From positions 3,534,001 through 3,598,000 of the forward strand of contig NZ_CP097263.1 in assembly GCF_028622115.1 (NCBI RefSeq): a stretch of 64,000 nt of DNA, read 5' to 3'. Origin of the DNA: Kutzneria chonburiensis. Its GTDB lineage: Bacteria; Actinomycetota; Actinomycetes; Mycobacteriales; Pseudonocardiaceae. A program made the position numbers and the translations under genes. Positions 27,170 through 35,378 of this stretch are shown in pieces; position 1 is the stretch's first letter, and every line of letters starts with the position of its first letter. The notes under the pieces were generated by a model. The model was given only the letters and a program-made list of their open reading frames with translations. It was not told the origin of the DNA and searched no databases.

Positions 27170-27550
27170 CCGGGCCCGTAACCGCGACGTGTGGGCACAC
27201 GCACGGTGAGCGTGACCGAATCGGAAAACGGCCCGCCCGCGCCGGGGAAACGATGCGCGAGCGGGCCGAACGGAGATCGTGAGCGATCCGGCTCCGGGGC
27301 TGGGGAACCCGTCGAGCCGGACGGCGCCGGCGAACGGAGGCGAGTGACCCGCCCCCTCCCCCTACGGGCCGCCGACACGGCCTCACGACCGTCCAGGTGC
27401 CCCAGCATTCCATCAACTCCAACTCATAACACCGTTACGAAGAGCGGTATCACTCGAACAGAGCAGCGGTTTCGGTCGACGTGACTACGACCGTGACCGG
27501 CCGATATTCCCAGCTCACCGCCGGTGAACCTATTCGATTGAGGTCGAAAT
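27170..27550. other. Gap without an identifiable complete gene
   Basis: Apart from the startless minus-strand frame (open to 27361) that continues the putative membrane protein, I see no gene here. The part 27410-27550 is less GC-rich than its surroundings and probably carries upstream control sequence for the XRE operon. Confidence 0.5.
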
Positions 27551-27617
27551 GTTGCCGGTTGCAACCTCCAGCTGGTTTCACCAGACGTATCGTCAGGAAC
27601 GGCACCTCAGTTACCCT
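27551..27617 (+). promoter_or_regulatory. Operator dyads and promoter of the XRE operon
   Basis: GTTGC-CGGTT-GCAAC (27551-27565) and CTGGT-TTC-ACCAG (27572-27584) are perfect inverted repeats next to each other. TACCCT (27612-27617) is a plausible -10 seven bases before the ATG at 27624, which lacks a binding site, so the mRNA is probably leaderless. The dyads sit where the XRE protein could control its own operon. Confidence 0.5.
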
Positions 27618-27623
27618 CGCCAC

Positions 27624-28331
27624 ATGGGGACACCAGGCGTGCCGGGGCCGCTGGCGGCGAAGATCCAGGCGCTGTTCGCCCGGCAGCTGCGCCCCGTCTC
27701 CGATCACCAGCACGCCCGTGACGTGGCCGCCACCGGCAACCCGCACGCCCCGCGCCGCCGCACCGAGTACAGCCACAGCGCGGTGGCCCGGGCCATCGGC
27801 TCGACCGACACGTACGTCACGCAGCTGCGCTCCGGCCAGCGCGACAACCCGAACCTGAAGCTCATCCAGAAGTTGGCCGACTTCTTCGGCGTGGACGTCA
27901 CGTACCTGGTCAAGGACGCCATCCCGGTCGGCGACCTGCCGCTGTACGTGAGACAGCCGTCCGTGCAGGAGCGGGTGAACAACCTGTTCGACAAGGTCCG
28001 GCCGAACGGGCCGGCCGCGCCGCCGTACACCGACGACGCGGTGGCCGCGGCGATCGGCGTCGACGTCGCCCAGCTGCGCCGGGTCCGCGACGGCTCCGAG
28101 GATGATCCGGGGCTCAAGCTGCTCCAGGCGCTGGCCGAGCACTTCGGCGTGCCCGCCGCCTACCTCACCGACACCGACGCCAAGCTGATCGCGAGCGTGT
28201 CCGAGCAGCTCGACCTGCTCGCCGACCTGATGCCGATGGCCGCCCGCCAGCTCGGCGACACGTCATCGCTGAGCGTGCTGGCCGCGGTGCTGCGCCACGT
28301 CCGCGAGCGCGACGCCGAGCACGAGGTCTGA
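27624..28331 (+). CDS. XRE-family regulator with two HTH-like segments
   Basis: 235 residues. A Cro/C1 HTH is seen at about 40-90 (YSHSAVARAIGSTDTYVTQL then NLKLIQKLADFFGVDVTYL), and a second related segment at about 125-180 (TDDAVAAAIGVDVAQLRRVR then LKLLQALAEHFGVPAAYL). The repeat suggests an internal duplication giving two DNA-contact units per chain. ATG 27624 was chosen because a -10 box lies directly upstream; the open frame extends to 27549 through the operator. It heads a coupled series with an ImmA/IrrE peptidase, which in other systems cleaves its partner XRE repressor on a signal. Pairing and role inferred from known XRE/ImmA modules. Confidence 0.9.
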   Translation: MGTPGVPGPLAAKIQALFARQLRPVSDHQHARDVAATGNPHAPRRRTEYSHSAVARAIGSTDTYVTQLRSGQRDNPNLKLIQKLADFFGVDVTYLVKDAIPVGDLPLYVRQPSVQERVNNLFDKVRPNGPAAPPYTDDAVAAAIGVDVAQLRRVRDGSEDDPGLKLLQALAEHFGVPAAYLTDTDAKLIASVSEQLDLLADLMPMAARQLGDTSSLSVLAAVLRHVRERDAEHEV

Positions 28332-28358
28332 CCGAGCACCATCCTTGGGGGTATTCCG

Positions 28359-28949
28359 TTGCGTCTCACGTCGTGGTTGCGCCGAGGCCACCGGCACCGG
28401 CAGGTCACGCGGGCCGTCCGGGACCTGATGGCGGCGGTGCCGGTCGGCACCGACCTGGAGGAGTTCGTCCGGCGGCTGGCCGCGTCCCGCGGCCGTCCGG
28501 TGAGCCTGGTGCCGTTCTCCGAGGTGGTGCCGGACGTGGCAGCGCCGTTCTCCGGCCTGTGGGTCAAGGCCCCCAGACTCGACTGCATCGTGTACGACGA
28601 CACCGCGCCGCAGGCCACCCAGCGCCACGCCGTCTTCCACGAGGTGGCGCACATGGTGCTCGGCCATCTGTCCACAGAGGACCTTGACGGCCTGCAACTG
28701 CGGCTGATGTCCGCGCTGCTGCCCGATCTACAGCCGCAGGTCATCCAGCGGACCGTGCGGGCCGGGCTGTGCCGGTCCGGTTGCGGCTACGTCGACGAGC
28801 AGGAGGACGCGGCCGAGCGGTTCGCCACCGAGCTGGCGCTGCGGGTGTCGCGGGCCCATCTGATCCACCCGATCCCGCCGCCGGATCCCGAGGATCTCGC
28901 GGTGATCGCCCGTTTCATGTCCACCCTCGGCCCGCGCAAGCGCTCGTGA
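28359..28949 (+). CDS. ImmA/IrrE-family metallopeptidase
   Basis: 196 residues, TTG start preceded by GGGGG seven bases away; no ATG is available in frame near the N-terminus. The zinc motif HEVAHMVLGH (about 91-100) is complete, with a downstream acidic EEDAAERFATELAL-like segment (about 147-160) that offers the third ligand. A linker near 100-140 has paired Cys (LCRSGCGYV). No signal peptide. Proteins of this family cleave a cognate XRE repressor; the XRE gene is 27 bp upstream. Its stop overlaps the next start (GTGA), so expression is tied to the membrane protein. Confidence 0.9.
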   Translation: MRLTSWLRRGHRHRQVTRAVRDLMAAVPVGTDLEEFVRRLAASRGRPVSLVPFSEVVPDVAAPFSGLWVKAPRLDCIVYDDTAPQATQRHAVFHEVAHMVLGHLSTEDLDGLQLRLMSALLPDLQPQVIQRTVRAGLCRSGCGYVDEQEDAAERFATELALRVSRAHLIHPIPPPDPEDLAVIARFMSTLGPRKRS

Positions 28950-30229
28950 ACCTGGCCGCGGCCGTGCCGATCGGCGCGGCGACGTCGCTGGTCGCCGTGA
29001 TCACCGTGCTGCACCGGCTGGCCCAAGGCGGTCGCGCGCCCCAGTTGCGGGCGTTGGGCCTCGGCGCGCTATTCGCCTTCGCCGCCTCGGCCGTGCGCAT
29101 GCCGCAGATCTCGCCGTGGCTGGTCATCGGCGACGCCAACGTGACCTGGCCGGCGCACATCGTCACCGGCATCCTGTGCCAGTACTTCATGCTCTGCTTC
29201 GTCTACTTCACGCTCGACGAGCCGGAGGTGTCAGCGCGGCAGATGTCGCGGCACCTCAAGGGTGTCCTGCTCTCATGCACCGTCTTCATCGGGCTGTTCG
29301 CGCTGGCCCCGCACGCACGGGACTTCGATTTCGGGCCACAGGGCCGGTTCATGACCGGCGGTCCGGCCGACTCGCCGGCGGGGCCGCTGGCGTGGCTGCT
29401 GCTGGCCTGTTATCTGGTGTACCCGTTGCAGGAGCTGGTGCGGGTCAACCTGCGCTGGGCCCGCAAGGCCGCGTCGGTCCGGTGGCTGTCGATCACGCTG
29501 TGGATCTACTCGCTGGGCGCGCTGATCTCCATGATCACCGACGTGCACGTGGCCGGCTACCAGATCGCCCTGCTCAGCGGGGTCGTGCCGCCGTGGGCGC
29601 AGGCGCAGGTGGAGAGCTGGCCGATCGCCGTCGCCGGCACGTGCACCATGCTCGGCCTGTCGGCCACCGGCCTGTACTCCGTGCTGACGTCCAGCCCATA
29701 CCTGCAACCGGTGCGGAATATGTTGCACAGCATGCGGTTGTGGTGGCAGTACTACCGCACCTACGTCGCTCTCTATCCACTGTGGTCGGAGCTGTGGCGG
29801 ACGCTGCCGGCCGAAGCACTCGACCCGTCCCGTTCCCGACTGGCCGACCTCTTCCGCTTGCGGGCCAAGCACAATCTCTACCGCCGCACGATCGAGCTGA
29901 CTGACTTCCAGCAGTCGCTGCGCCGCTTCACGCCGCCACAAACCTACGCCGACGCCGAATCCGCCGGCCGCGCAAGGGGATTGACCGGCGACGTGCTGGA
30001 CGCCGCGGTCGACGCCGCCGGCCTCGCGGTCGGCCGGGCCGCCTACCTGGCCAACCGGCCCCGGCGGATCGCGCCGCCAGTGCCGCCGGCCAGTCGCACG
30101 GAGGACGGCACGGCGGCGCAGGAGGCGCGGCGCTGGCTGCTCATCTCCGACCTGTACTTCCACTCCCCCGTCGTCGCGGAAGTCCTGGCCGCGCCGGCAC
30201 GTGTGCTCGAGCGAGGAGACGTTTCTTGA
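28946..30229 (+). CDS. MAB_1171c-family multi-pass membrane protein (putative transporter)
   Basis: 427 residues; the GTG start overlaps the ImmA stop by 4 nt. The N-terminal half has about seven hydrophobic segments (first AVPIGAATSLVAVITVLHRL), the C-terminal half is cytosolic with YVALYPLWSELWRTLP and NLYRRTIELTDFQ, both characteristic of the MAB_1171c family that follows XRE and ImmA/IrrE genes in actinobacteria. The family is called a putative transporter but no substrate is established; a signal-receiving role for the XRE/peptidase switch is equally compatible. The end overlaps the epimerase start (TTGA). Confidence 0.85.
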   Translation: MNLAAAVPIGAATSLVAVITVLHRLAQGGRAPQLRALGLGALFAFAASAVRMPQISPWLVIGDANVTWPAHIVTGILCQYFMLCFVYFTLDEPEVSARQMSRHLKGVLLSCTVFIGLFALAPHARDFDFGPQGRFMTGGPADSPAGPLAWLLLACYLVYPLQELVRVNLRWARKAASVRWLSITLWIYSLGALISMITDVHVAGYQIALLSGVVPPWAQAQVESWPIAVAGTCTMLGLSATGLYSVLTSSPYLQPVRNMLHSMRLWWQYYRTYVALYPLWSELWRTLPAEALDPSRSRLADLFRLRAKHNLYRRTIELTDFQQSLRRFTPPQTYADAESAGRARGLTGDVLDAAVDAAGLAVGRAAYLANRPRRIAPPVPPASRTEDGTAAQEARRWLLISDLYFHSPVVAEVLAAPARVLERGDVS

Positions 30230-31173
30230 AGGTCCTGCTGGTTGGCGGCACCGGGTTCGTCGGCCACCACATCGTCCACAAGCTTCTCCGGCAAGGCCAC
30301 GAGGTGTCCGTGCTGGGCCGCACCCCGTCGGAACATCTGCCCGCCGCGGCCGTCTTCCACACCGGCGACGTCAACCGCCTCACCGACGACGAGCTGACCG
30401 ACCTGTTGGCCGGTCACGACGGCGTGGTGCACGCGGCGACGGCCGCGGTCTACTCGCCGCTGAACATCGACACGGCCGCGTACTACCGGGCCAGCAACGT
30501 CGAACCGGTCGTGCGGCTGCTGGCGGCGGCCCGGCGTGCCGGCTGCGACCGGTCGGTGCTGCTCGGCAGCTTCTACGCGACCATGCACCGCCAACACCCC
30601 GAATCCCGTCTGCCGGACGGAAGTCCGTACGTGCAGAGCCGGCTGGAACAGACGTCGTGGGCCCGTCAGGCGGCTGGCGACAAGATGTCGTTGGCCGTGC
30701 TGGAGCTGCCGTACGTGCTCGGCTACACGCCCGGCCGCCCGTCGGCGTTCGCCCCGCAGCTGGAGCAATTGGCCCAGGGCAAGGGAATCGTGGTCCACCC
30801 GGGCGAGGTCGCGGTGGCGGCGGTGTCCGAGGTGGCCGACGCCGCCGTGGCCGCCCTGGACAAGCGTGCGGACGGCGAATTCCCCATTGCCACGGCCAAT
30901 GTCAGCTGGCACCGGCTGCTGCACGGCTTCGCCGTGGCCGGCGGCCATGCCCTGCAACGGGTCTGGCGGCTACGCCGGTGGGAGACCCAGCTGGTCATCC
31001 GCTATCGCCTGCTGCGGACCCGTAAGGATGGCATCGTGCTCGGATTCAATCCGGCCATGATGGCTCGGCTGCACGCCGACGGCATGTGCGTGGACACCGA
31101 GGTGGCGGTGCAGGCGCTGGGCATCGCGCACGCCGACCTCAATCAGGCGATCCGGGACACCGCCCGCAACTGA
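30226..31173 (+). CDS. NAD-dependent epimerase/dehydratase-like protein (extended SDR)
   Basis: 315 residues, TTG start overlapping the previous stop by 4 nt, with GAGGAG upstream. Rossmann motif VGGTGFVGHHIV (6-17) with GxxGxxG spacing is clear and HAATAAVY follows strand 4. The usual YxxxK is not obvious: the corresponding place reads GSPYVQSRLEQT, with Tyr but Arg where Lys is expected. It may therefore be an atypical reductase or a non-catalytic binder. Being the last coupled gene of the XRE operon, it is the only likely enzyme of that unit. Product unknown. Confidence 0.8.
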   Translation: MKVLLVGGTGFVGHHIVHKLLRQGHEVSVLGRTPSEHLPAAAVFHTGDVNRLTDDELTDLLAGHDGVVHAATAAVYSPLNIDTAAYYRASNVEPVVRLLAAARRAGCDRSVLLGSFYATMHRQHPESRLPDGSPYVQSRLEQTSWARQAAGDKMSLAVLELPYVLGYTPGRPSAFAPQLEQLAQGKGIVVHPGEVAVAAVSEVADAAVAALDKRADGEFPIATANVSWHRLLHGFAVAGGHALQRVWRLRRWETQLVIRYRLLRTRKDGIVLGFNPAMMARLHADGMCVDTEVAVQALGIAHADLNQAIRDTARN

Positions 31174-31182
31174 GCTGCGCAT

Positions 31183-31223
31183 GTTACCGCACGTAACGGC
31201 CCGACCACCATGAGTCGGTGGTC
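31183..31223. promoter_or_regulatory. Two adjacent perfect inverted repeats before the CAR gene
   Basis: GTTAC-CGCAC-GTAAC (31183-31197) is followed by GACCACC-ATGAGTC-GGTGGTC (31203-31223), both perfect. They lie in the 100 bp between the epimerase and the carboxylic acid reductase. The second could also serve as a weak terminator for the epimerase transcript; the pair looks more like regulatory sites for the reductase. Confidence 0.5.
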
Positions 31224-31273
31224 ACAGTTGCGCCGTGTGGACGAGTTGTTACCCACAGGTAGATAGTTCATTT

Positions 31274-34200
31274 ATGCAACCAACTGGGGAAGAAGACACG
31301 CTGCGCACGTATGCCGACAAGGACCGACTGACCGAGTTGCTGGCCGCCGACCCCGCGCTGCGGGCCGCGATGCCCGATCCGGCCGCCGCGGCGGTGATCA
31401 GGGACGCGAGCACCCCACTACACCGTCAGATCGAAGCCGTGCTGACGACCTACGCGGACCGTCCGGCGCTGGCCGACCGCGCCACCGAGCCGGTGCTGGA
31501 TGCCGCGACCGGCCGCACCACACGACGTCTGCTGCCGCGCTACGACACCATCACCTACGGCGAGGTGCGGGACCGGGTCGCGGCGATCGCCGCCGACTGG
31601 CGCGAGCACGGGCTCAAGCCGGGCGACATCGTCTGCACACTGGGTTTCACCAGCGGCGACTACACCGTGGTCGACCTGGCCTGCGTGCACAGCGGCGCGG
31701 TGGCGGTGCCGTTGCAGAACTCCGCGACCGCCGGGCACCTCGCGCCGATCGTCGCCGAGGCCGAGCCGGTACTCGTCGCGACCAGCATCGAGCTGGTCGA
31801 CGTGGCCATCGAGGCCACCGCCGGGCTGGCCTCGCTGCGCCGCGTGATCGTGTTCGACTACCACCCCGATGTCGACGACCAGCGTGAGAAATTCCAAGCG
31901 GCCCAACGACGTCTGGCCGAGAGCGACCGCCCTGTCGTGCTCGACCCACTGGCCGGCGTGATCGCCAACGGTCGTGCGCTGCCGGCCCGGCCGGCCCACG
32001 AATGGGAGTCCGACGAGCTGGCCCTGCTGGTCTACACCTCGGGCAGCACCGGCGCGCCCAAGGGCGCGATGTACCCGGCGCGGCTGGTCAGCGGCCTGTG
32101 GCGGGGCTGGTTTCCCGAGGAGGGCGGACATCCGGCCATCGGCCTGAGCTACATGCCGATGAGCCACGTCGCCGGCCGGGCCATGTTGATCAAGTCGCTG
32201 TCCAACGGCGGTATCACGCATTTCACCGCGCGCAGCGACCTTTCCACGCTGTTCGACGACATCGAGCTGGCCCGCCCGTCCGAGCTGATGCTCGCGCCAC
32301 GGGTATGCGAGATGCTGTACCAGCGGCACCGCGACGAGGATTTCGCCAAGCTGCGTAAGACTTTCCTCGGCGGTCGCATGGTGTGGGCCGCGACCGGCTC
32401 CGCGCCGCTGTCGGCCGACACCGCCGCGTTCATCACCGCCTGCCTCGGCTTCCCGCTCATCGACGCCTTCGGCTCCACCGAAGCCGGCGCGATCATGGTC
32501 GACGGTGTGGTGCCGCGGCCACCGGTGATCGACTACCGGCTGGACGACGTGCCGGAGCTGGGCTATTTCCGTACCGACACCCCGTATCCGCGTGGCGAGC
32601 TGCACCTCAGGACGTCGACGATCATTCCGGGTTATTACAAGCGGCCCGAGCTCAACGCCGAGTTCTTCACCGAGGACGGGTACTACCGCAGCGGCGACAT
32701 CATGGCCGAGACGGCGCCCGGGCACCTGATGTACGTGGACCGCCGCAAGAACGTGCTCAAGCTGTCCCAGGGCGAGTTCGTCGCGGTGTCCAAATTGGAC
32801 GCACTGTACGCGGCGAGCCCGTTGGTGCGCCAGATCTACGTGTACGGCAGCAGCGAGCGGTCCTATCTGCTGGCCGTGGTCGTGCCGGCCGACGGCGCGT
32901 CACACGCCGACATTGCCGCGTCGTTGCAGCAGATCGCTCGCGAGACCGGGCTCAACTCGTACGAGATCCCCCGCGACTTCATCATCGAGACCGAGCCCTT
33001 CAGCACCGAAAACGGCCTGCTGTCGGATATCCGCAAGCTGATGCGGCCGCGACTCAAAGACCGGTACGGCGATCGCCTCGAACAGCTGTACGCCACGTTG
33101 GCCGAGCGGGAGACCGGCGAGCTGGAGCAGCTGCGGCAGGGCGGACGTCAGCAGCCGGTGCTGCCCGCTGTGCTGCGGGCCGCGCAGGCCATGCTCGGCA
33201 GCTCCGCCGGCGTGCCGTCGGCCGACGCTCACTTCACCGACCTCGGCGGCGATTCGCTGTCCGCGCTCACGTATTCCACCCTGCTCAAGGAGATCTTCCA
33301 GGTCGACGTGCCGGTCGGCGTCGTGATCAGCGCCGCCAACACCTTGCGCCGGCTGGCCGAGATCATCGCCGCCGAGGTGGAATCCGGCTCTTCCCGGCCG
33401 ACCTTCGCCACCGTGCACAGCGGCTCGCCGGCCCGTGCCGCCGATCTGAAGCTGGCCGAGTTCATCGACGCCGAGACGTTGGCCGCCGCCGCTGCACTGC
33501 CGGCGTTCAATGGTCCTATTAGGACGGTTTTGCTCACCGGGGCCAATGGCTACCTCGGCCGGTTCCTGTGCCTGGAGTGGTTGGAGCGGCTGTCTTCCGT
33601 CGGCGGCAAGCTCATCTGCATCGTCCGCGGCCGTGACACCGCCGCTGCCGCCGCACGCCTCGAGGACGCCTTCGACAGCGGCGATCCCGAGTTGCTCCAG
33701 CGCTTCCGCTCGTTGGCCGCCTCGCACCTGGAGGTCTTGGCCGGCGACATCGGCGAGCCCGACCTCGGCCTGGATTCCGCGACCTGGCAGCGTTTGGCCG
33801 ACACCGTCGACCACATCTCGCACCCCGCCGCGCTCGTCAACCACGTGCTGCCGTACGACCAGCTGTTCGGGCCCAACGTTGTGGGCACCGCCGAGCTCAT
33901 CCGCCTGGCCCTCACCACCCGCTTGAAGCCCATCACCTATCTGTCCACCGTCGCCGTCGTCTTCGACGACACCGCCAGCGGCGACGAGGACGCCGACATC
34001 CGCGTCACCAGTCCCGTCCGCACCTTGGATTCCGGCTACGCCAGCGGTTACGCCACCAGCAAGTGGGCCGGCGAGGTCCTCCTCCGCGAGGCCTTCGACC
34101 TCTGCTCCCTGCCCGTTTCCGTCTTCCGCTCCGACATGATCCTGGCCCACTCGCGCTACCGGGGCCAGCTCAACGTCCCCGACGTCTTCACCCGCCTGCT

Positions 34201-34696
34201 GCTCAGCCTCATCGCCACCGGCATCGCCCCGTCTTCCTTCTACCGCCCCGATTCCGGTCCCGCCCACTACGACGGTCTGCCCGCCGACTTCACCGCCGAG
34301 GCCATCGCCACCATCGGCACCGAGACCCTCGCCGGCTACCGGACCTTCAACGTCCTCAACCCCCACGCCGACGGCATCTCCTTGGACGTCATCGTCGACT
34401 GGCTCATTGCCGCCGGCCACCCCATCACCCGTATCGAGGACTACGACACCTGGTTCACCCGCCTCGAGCAGGCCCTCCGCGCCCTCCCCGAGCGCCAGCG
34501 CCAGCACTCCCTCCTCCCCCTCCTCCACGCCTACGCCGCACCTTCCGAGGCCGTCAACGGCGCCGGGATCCCCGCCACCCGCTTCCAGGCCGCCGTCCAG
34601 GCCGCCAAGATCGGCCCCGACAAGGACATCCCCCACATCACCGCCGACCTCATCCGTAAGTACGCCACCGACCTGGCGTCCCTCGGCCTGATCTGA
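31274..34696 (+). CDS. car: Carboxylic acid reductase (adenylation, carrier, reductase domains)
   Basis: 1140 residues, the usual size. The adenylation domain has LVYTSGSTGAPKGAMY (about 254), FGSTEAGAIM and YRSGDIM. The carrier domain carries the phosphopantetheine site LGGDSLSALTY (Ser near 660). The reductase domain shows NADPH-binding LLTGANGYLGRFL (about 752) and YATSKW (about 925). These enzymes reduce carboxylic acids to aldehydes with ATP and NADPH and need a phosphopantetheinyl transferase, which is not in the window. ATG 31274 is right after an AT-rich promoter-like stretch (TAGATA). Substrate is unknown (aryl and fatty acids are typical). It ends at a 56-nt palindrome. Confidence 0.95.
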   Translation: MQPTGEEDTLRTYADKDRLTELLAADPALRAAMPDPAAAAVIRDASTPLHRQIEAVLTTYADRPALADRATEPVLDAATGRTTRRLLPRYDTITYGEVRDRVAAIAADWREHGLKPGDIVCTLGFTSGDYTVVDLACVHSGAVAVPLQNSATAGHLAPIVAEAEPVLVATSIELVDVAIEATAGLASLRRVIVFDYHPDVDDQREKFQAAQRRLAESDRPVVLDPLAGVIANGRALPARPAHEWESDELALLVYTSGSTGAPKGAMYPARLVSGLWRGWFPEEGGHPAIGLSYMPMSHVAGRAMLIKSLSNGGITHFTARSDLSTLFDDIELARPSELMLAPRVCEMLYQRHRDEDFAKLRKTFLGGRMVWAATGSAPLSADTAAFITACLGFPLIDAFGSTEAGAIMVDGVVPRPPVIDYRLDDVPELGYFRTDTPYPRGELHLRTSTIIPGYYKRPELNAEFFTEDGYYRSGDIMAETAPGHLMYVDRRKNVLKLSQGEFVAVSKLDALYAASPLVRQIYVYGSSERSYLLAVVVPADGASHADIAASLQQIARETGLNSYEIPRDFIIETEPFSTENGLLSDIRKLMRPRLKDRYGDRLEQLYATLAERETGELEQLRQGGRQQPVLPAVLRAAQAMLGSSAGVPSADAHFTDLGGDSLSALTYSTLLKEIFQVDVPVGVVISAANTLRRLAEIIAAEVESGSSRPTFATVHSGSPARAADLKLAEFIDAETLAAAAALPAFNGPIRTVLLTGANGYLGRFLCLEWLERLSSVGGKLICIVRGRDTAAAAARLEDAFDSGDPELLQRFRSLAASHLEVLAGDIGEPDLGLDSATWQRLADTVDHISHPAALVNHVLPYDQLFGPNVVGTAELIRLALTTRLKPITYLSTVAVVFDDTASGDEDADIRVTSPVRTLDSGYASGYATSKWAGEVLLREAFDLCSLPVSVFRSDMILAHSRYRGQLNVPDVFTRLLLSLIATGIAPSSFYRPDSGPAHYDGLPADFTAEAIATIGTETLAGYRTFNVLNPHADGISLDVIVDWLIAAGHPITRIEDYDTWFTRLEQALRALPERQRQHSLLPLLHAYAAPSEAVNGAGIPATRFQAAVQAAKIGPDKDIPHITADLIRKYATDLASLGLI

Positions 34697-34698
34697 CC

Positions 34699-34754
34699 CC
34701 GAACGAGGAATGTCCCGGCCCGGCAGCTGCCGGGCCGGGACATTCCTCGTTCGG
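34699..34754. terminator. 56-nt perfect palindrome, bidirectional terminator
   Basis: Each arm is 28 nt with no spacer, starting CCGAACGAGG and meeting at CAG/CTG in the centre. It lies between the convergent CAR gene (stop 34696) and cupin gene (stop 34757), 2 nt from each. In RNA it would form a hairpin of about 26 pairs with a tetraloop from the centre. No poly-U. Strong transcriptional barrier in both directions. Confidence 0.85.
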
Positions 34755-34756
34755 AA

Positions 34757-35185
34757 CTAGTTGAAGGGGCAGCCGGGGTTGGGGGCGTCGATCGCCACGG
34801 GCTGGCCGACGGGGGCCTCGTAGAGGACTTCCAGCACAACTGGAGTGGTGCCGAGGTTGCGTCCGATGTGGACGTAGCCGTCGCCGGGCTGTTCCTGGAT
34901 GAAGTCGCCGGGCCGGTAGATGCCGTCCAGGGAGCAGTCGGACTTGTTGTGGGTCAACACGCCCTGCTTGACCCAGGCCTTGACGGGACCGGGGTGGTAG
35001 TGCCAGCCGGTGGCGCCGCCGGGCTGGATGGTGATCTCCTTGAACACGTAGTCGGTGTCGCCGGCCACCTGGTCGAAGACGGTGACGGCGGAGATGCCAT
35101 GGCCGGGAGTGGCCTGCGCGGTCGCGGGTAGCAGCGCGGCCGACAGGCCGAGGGCGACGGCGGTGGCCAGCAGGGCTCTGCGCAT
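34757..35185 (-). CDS. Secreted cupin-domain protein
   Basis: 142 residues from ATG 35185, with GAAAGGG-type purines upstream; a signal peptide (ALLATAVALGLSAALLPATAQA) begins there, which excludes the longer frame to 35308. Cupin motif 1 GATGWHYHPGPVKAWV (about 58-73) has the two His but lacks the usual Glu four residues after them, and motif 2 is PGDGYVHIGRN (about 104-114). It would bind a metal outside the cell, but no activity can be named. Two cysteines (DCSLDG, GCPF) may form a disulfide. No partner gene is apparent. Confidence 0.85.
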   Translation of the reverse strand: MRRALLATAVALGLSAALLPATAQATPGHGISAVTVFDQVAGDTDYVFKEITIQPGGATGWHYHPGPVKAWVKQGVLTHNKSDCSLDGIYRPGDFIQEQPGDGYVHIGRNLGTTPVVLEVLYEAPVGQPVAIDAPNPGCPFN

Positions 35186-35320
35186 GGGAAAGGGCTCCTT
35201 GCTCGCAAACGGTCCTGATCGACCGCCAGTGAAGCAAGGCGCCACCCGGCCTGAGCACCGAAAACCCGGAACTCTGCCCTTCTGGGCGGAGGGTGAACCG
35301 GCGGTCACGCTCCGGATTAA

Positions 35321-35373
35321 TCATACTCATTCCCGGCAGACCTTGCGTCTGGCCGGCGATCGTTCATACTCAT
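35321..35373 (+). promoter_or_regulatory. Direct repeat TCATACTCAT upstream of the GntR gene
   Basis: The decamer occurs at 35321-35330 and 35364-35373, 43 bp apart, before the regulator ATG at 35379. TACTCAT could overlap -10 elements, so these may be tandem promoters or sites for the GntR protein. The second copy is 5 bp from the start, suggesting a leaderless transcript. Confidence 0.4.
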
Positions 35374-35378
35374 CGGCA

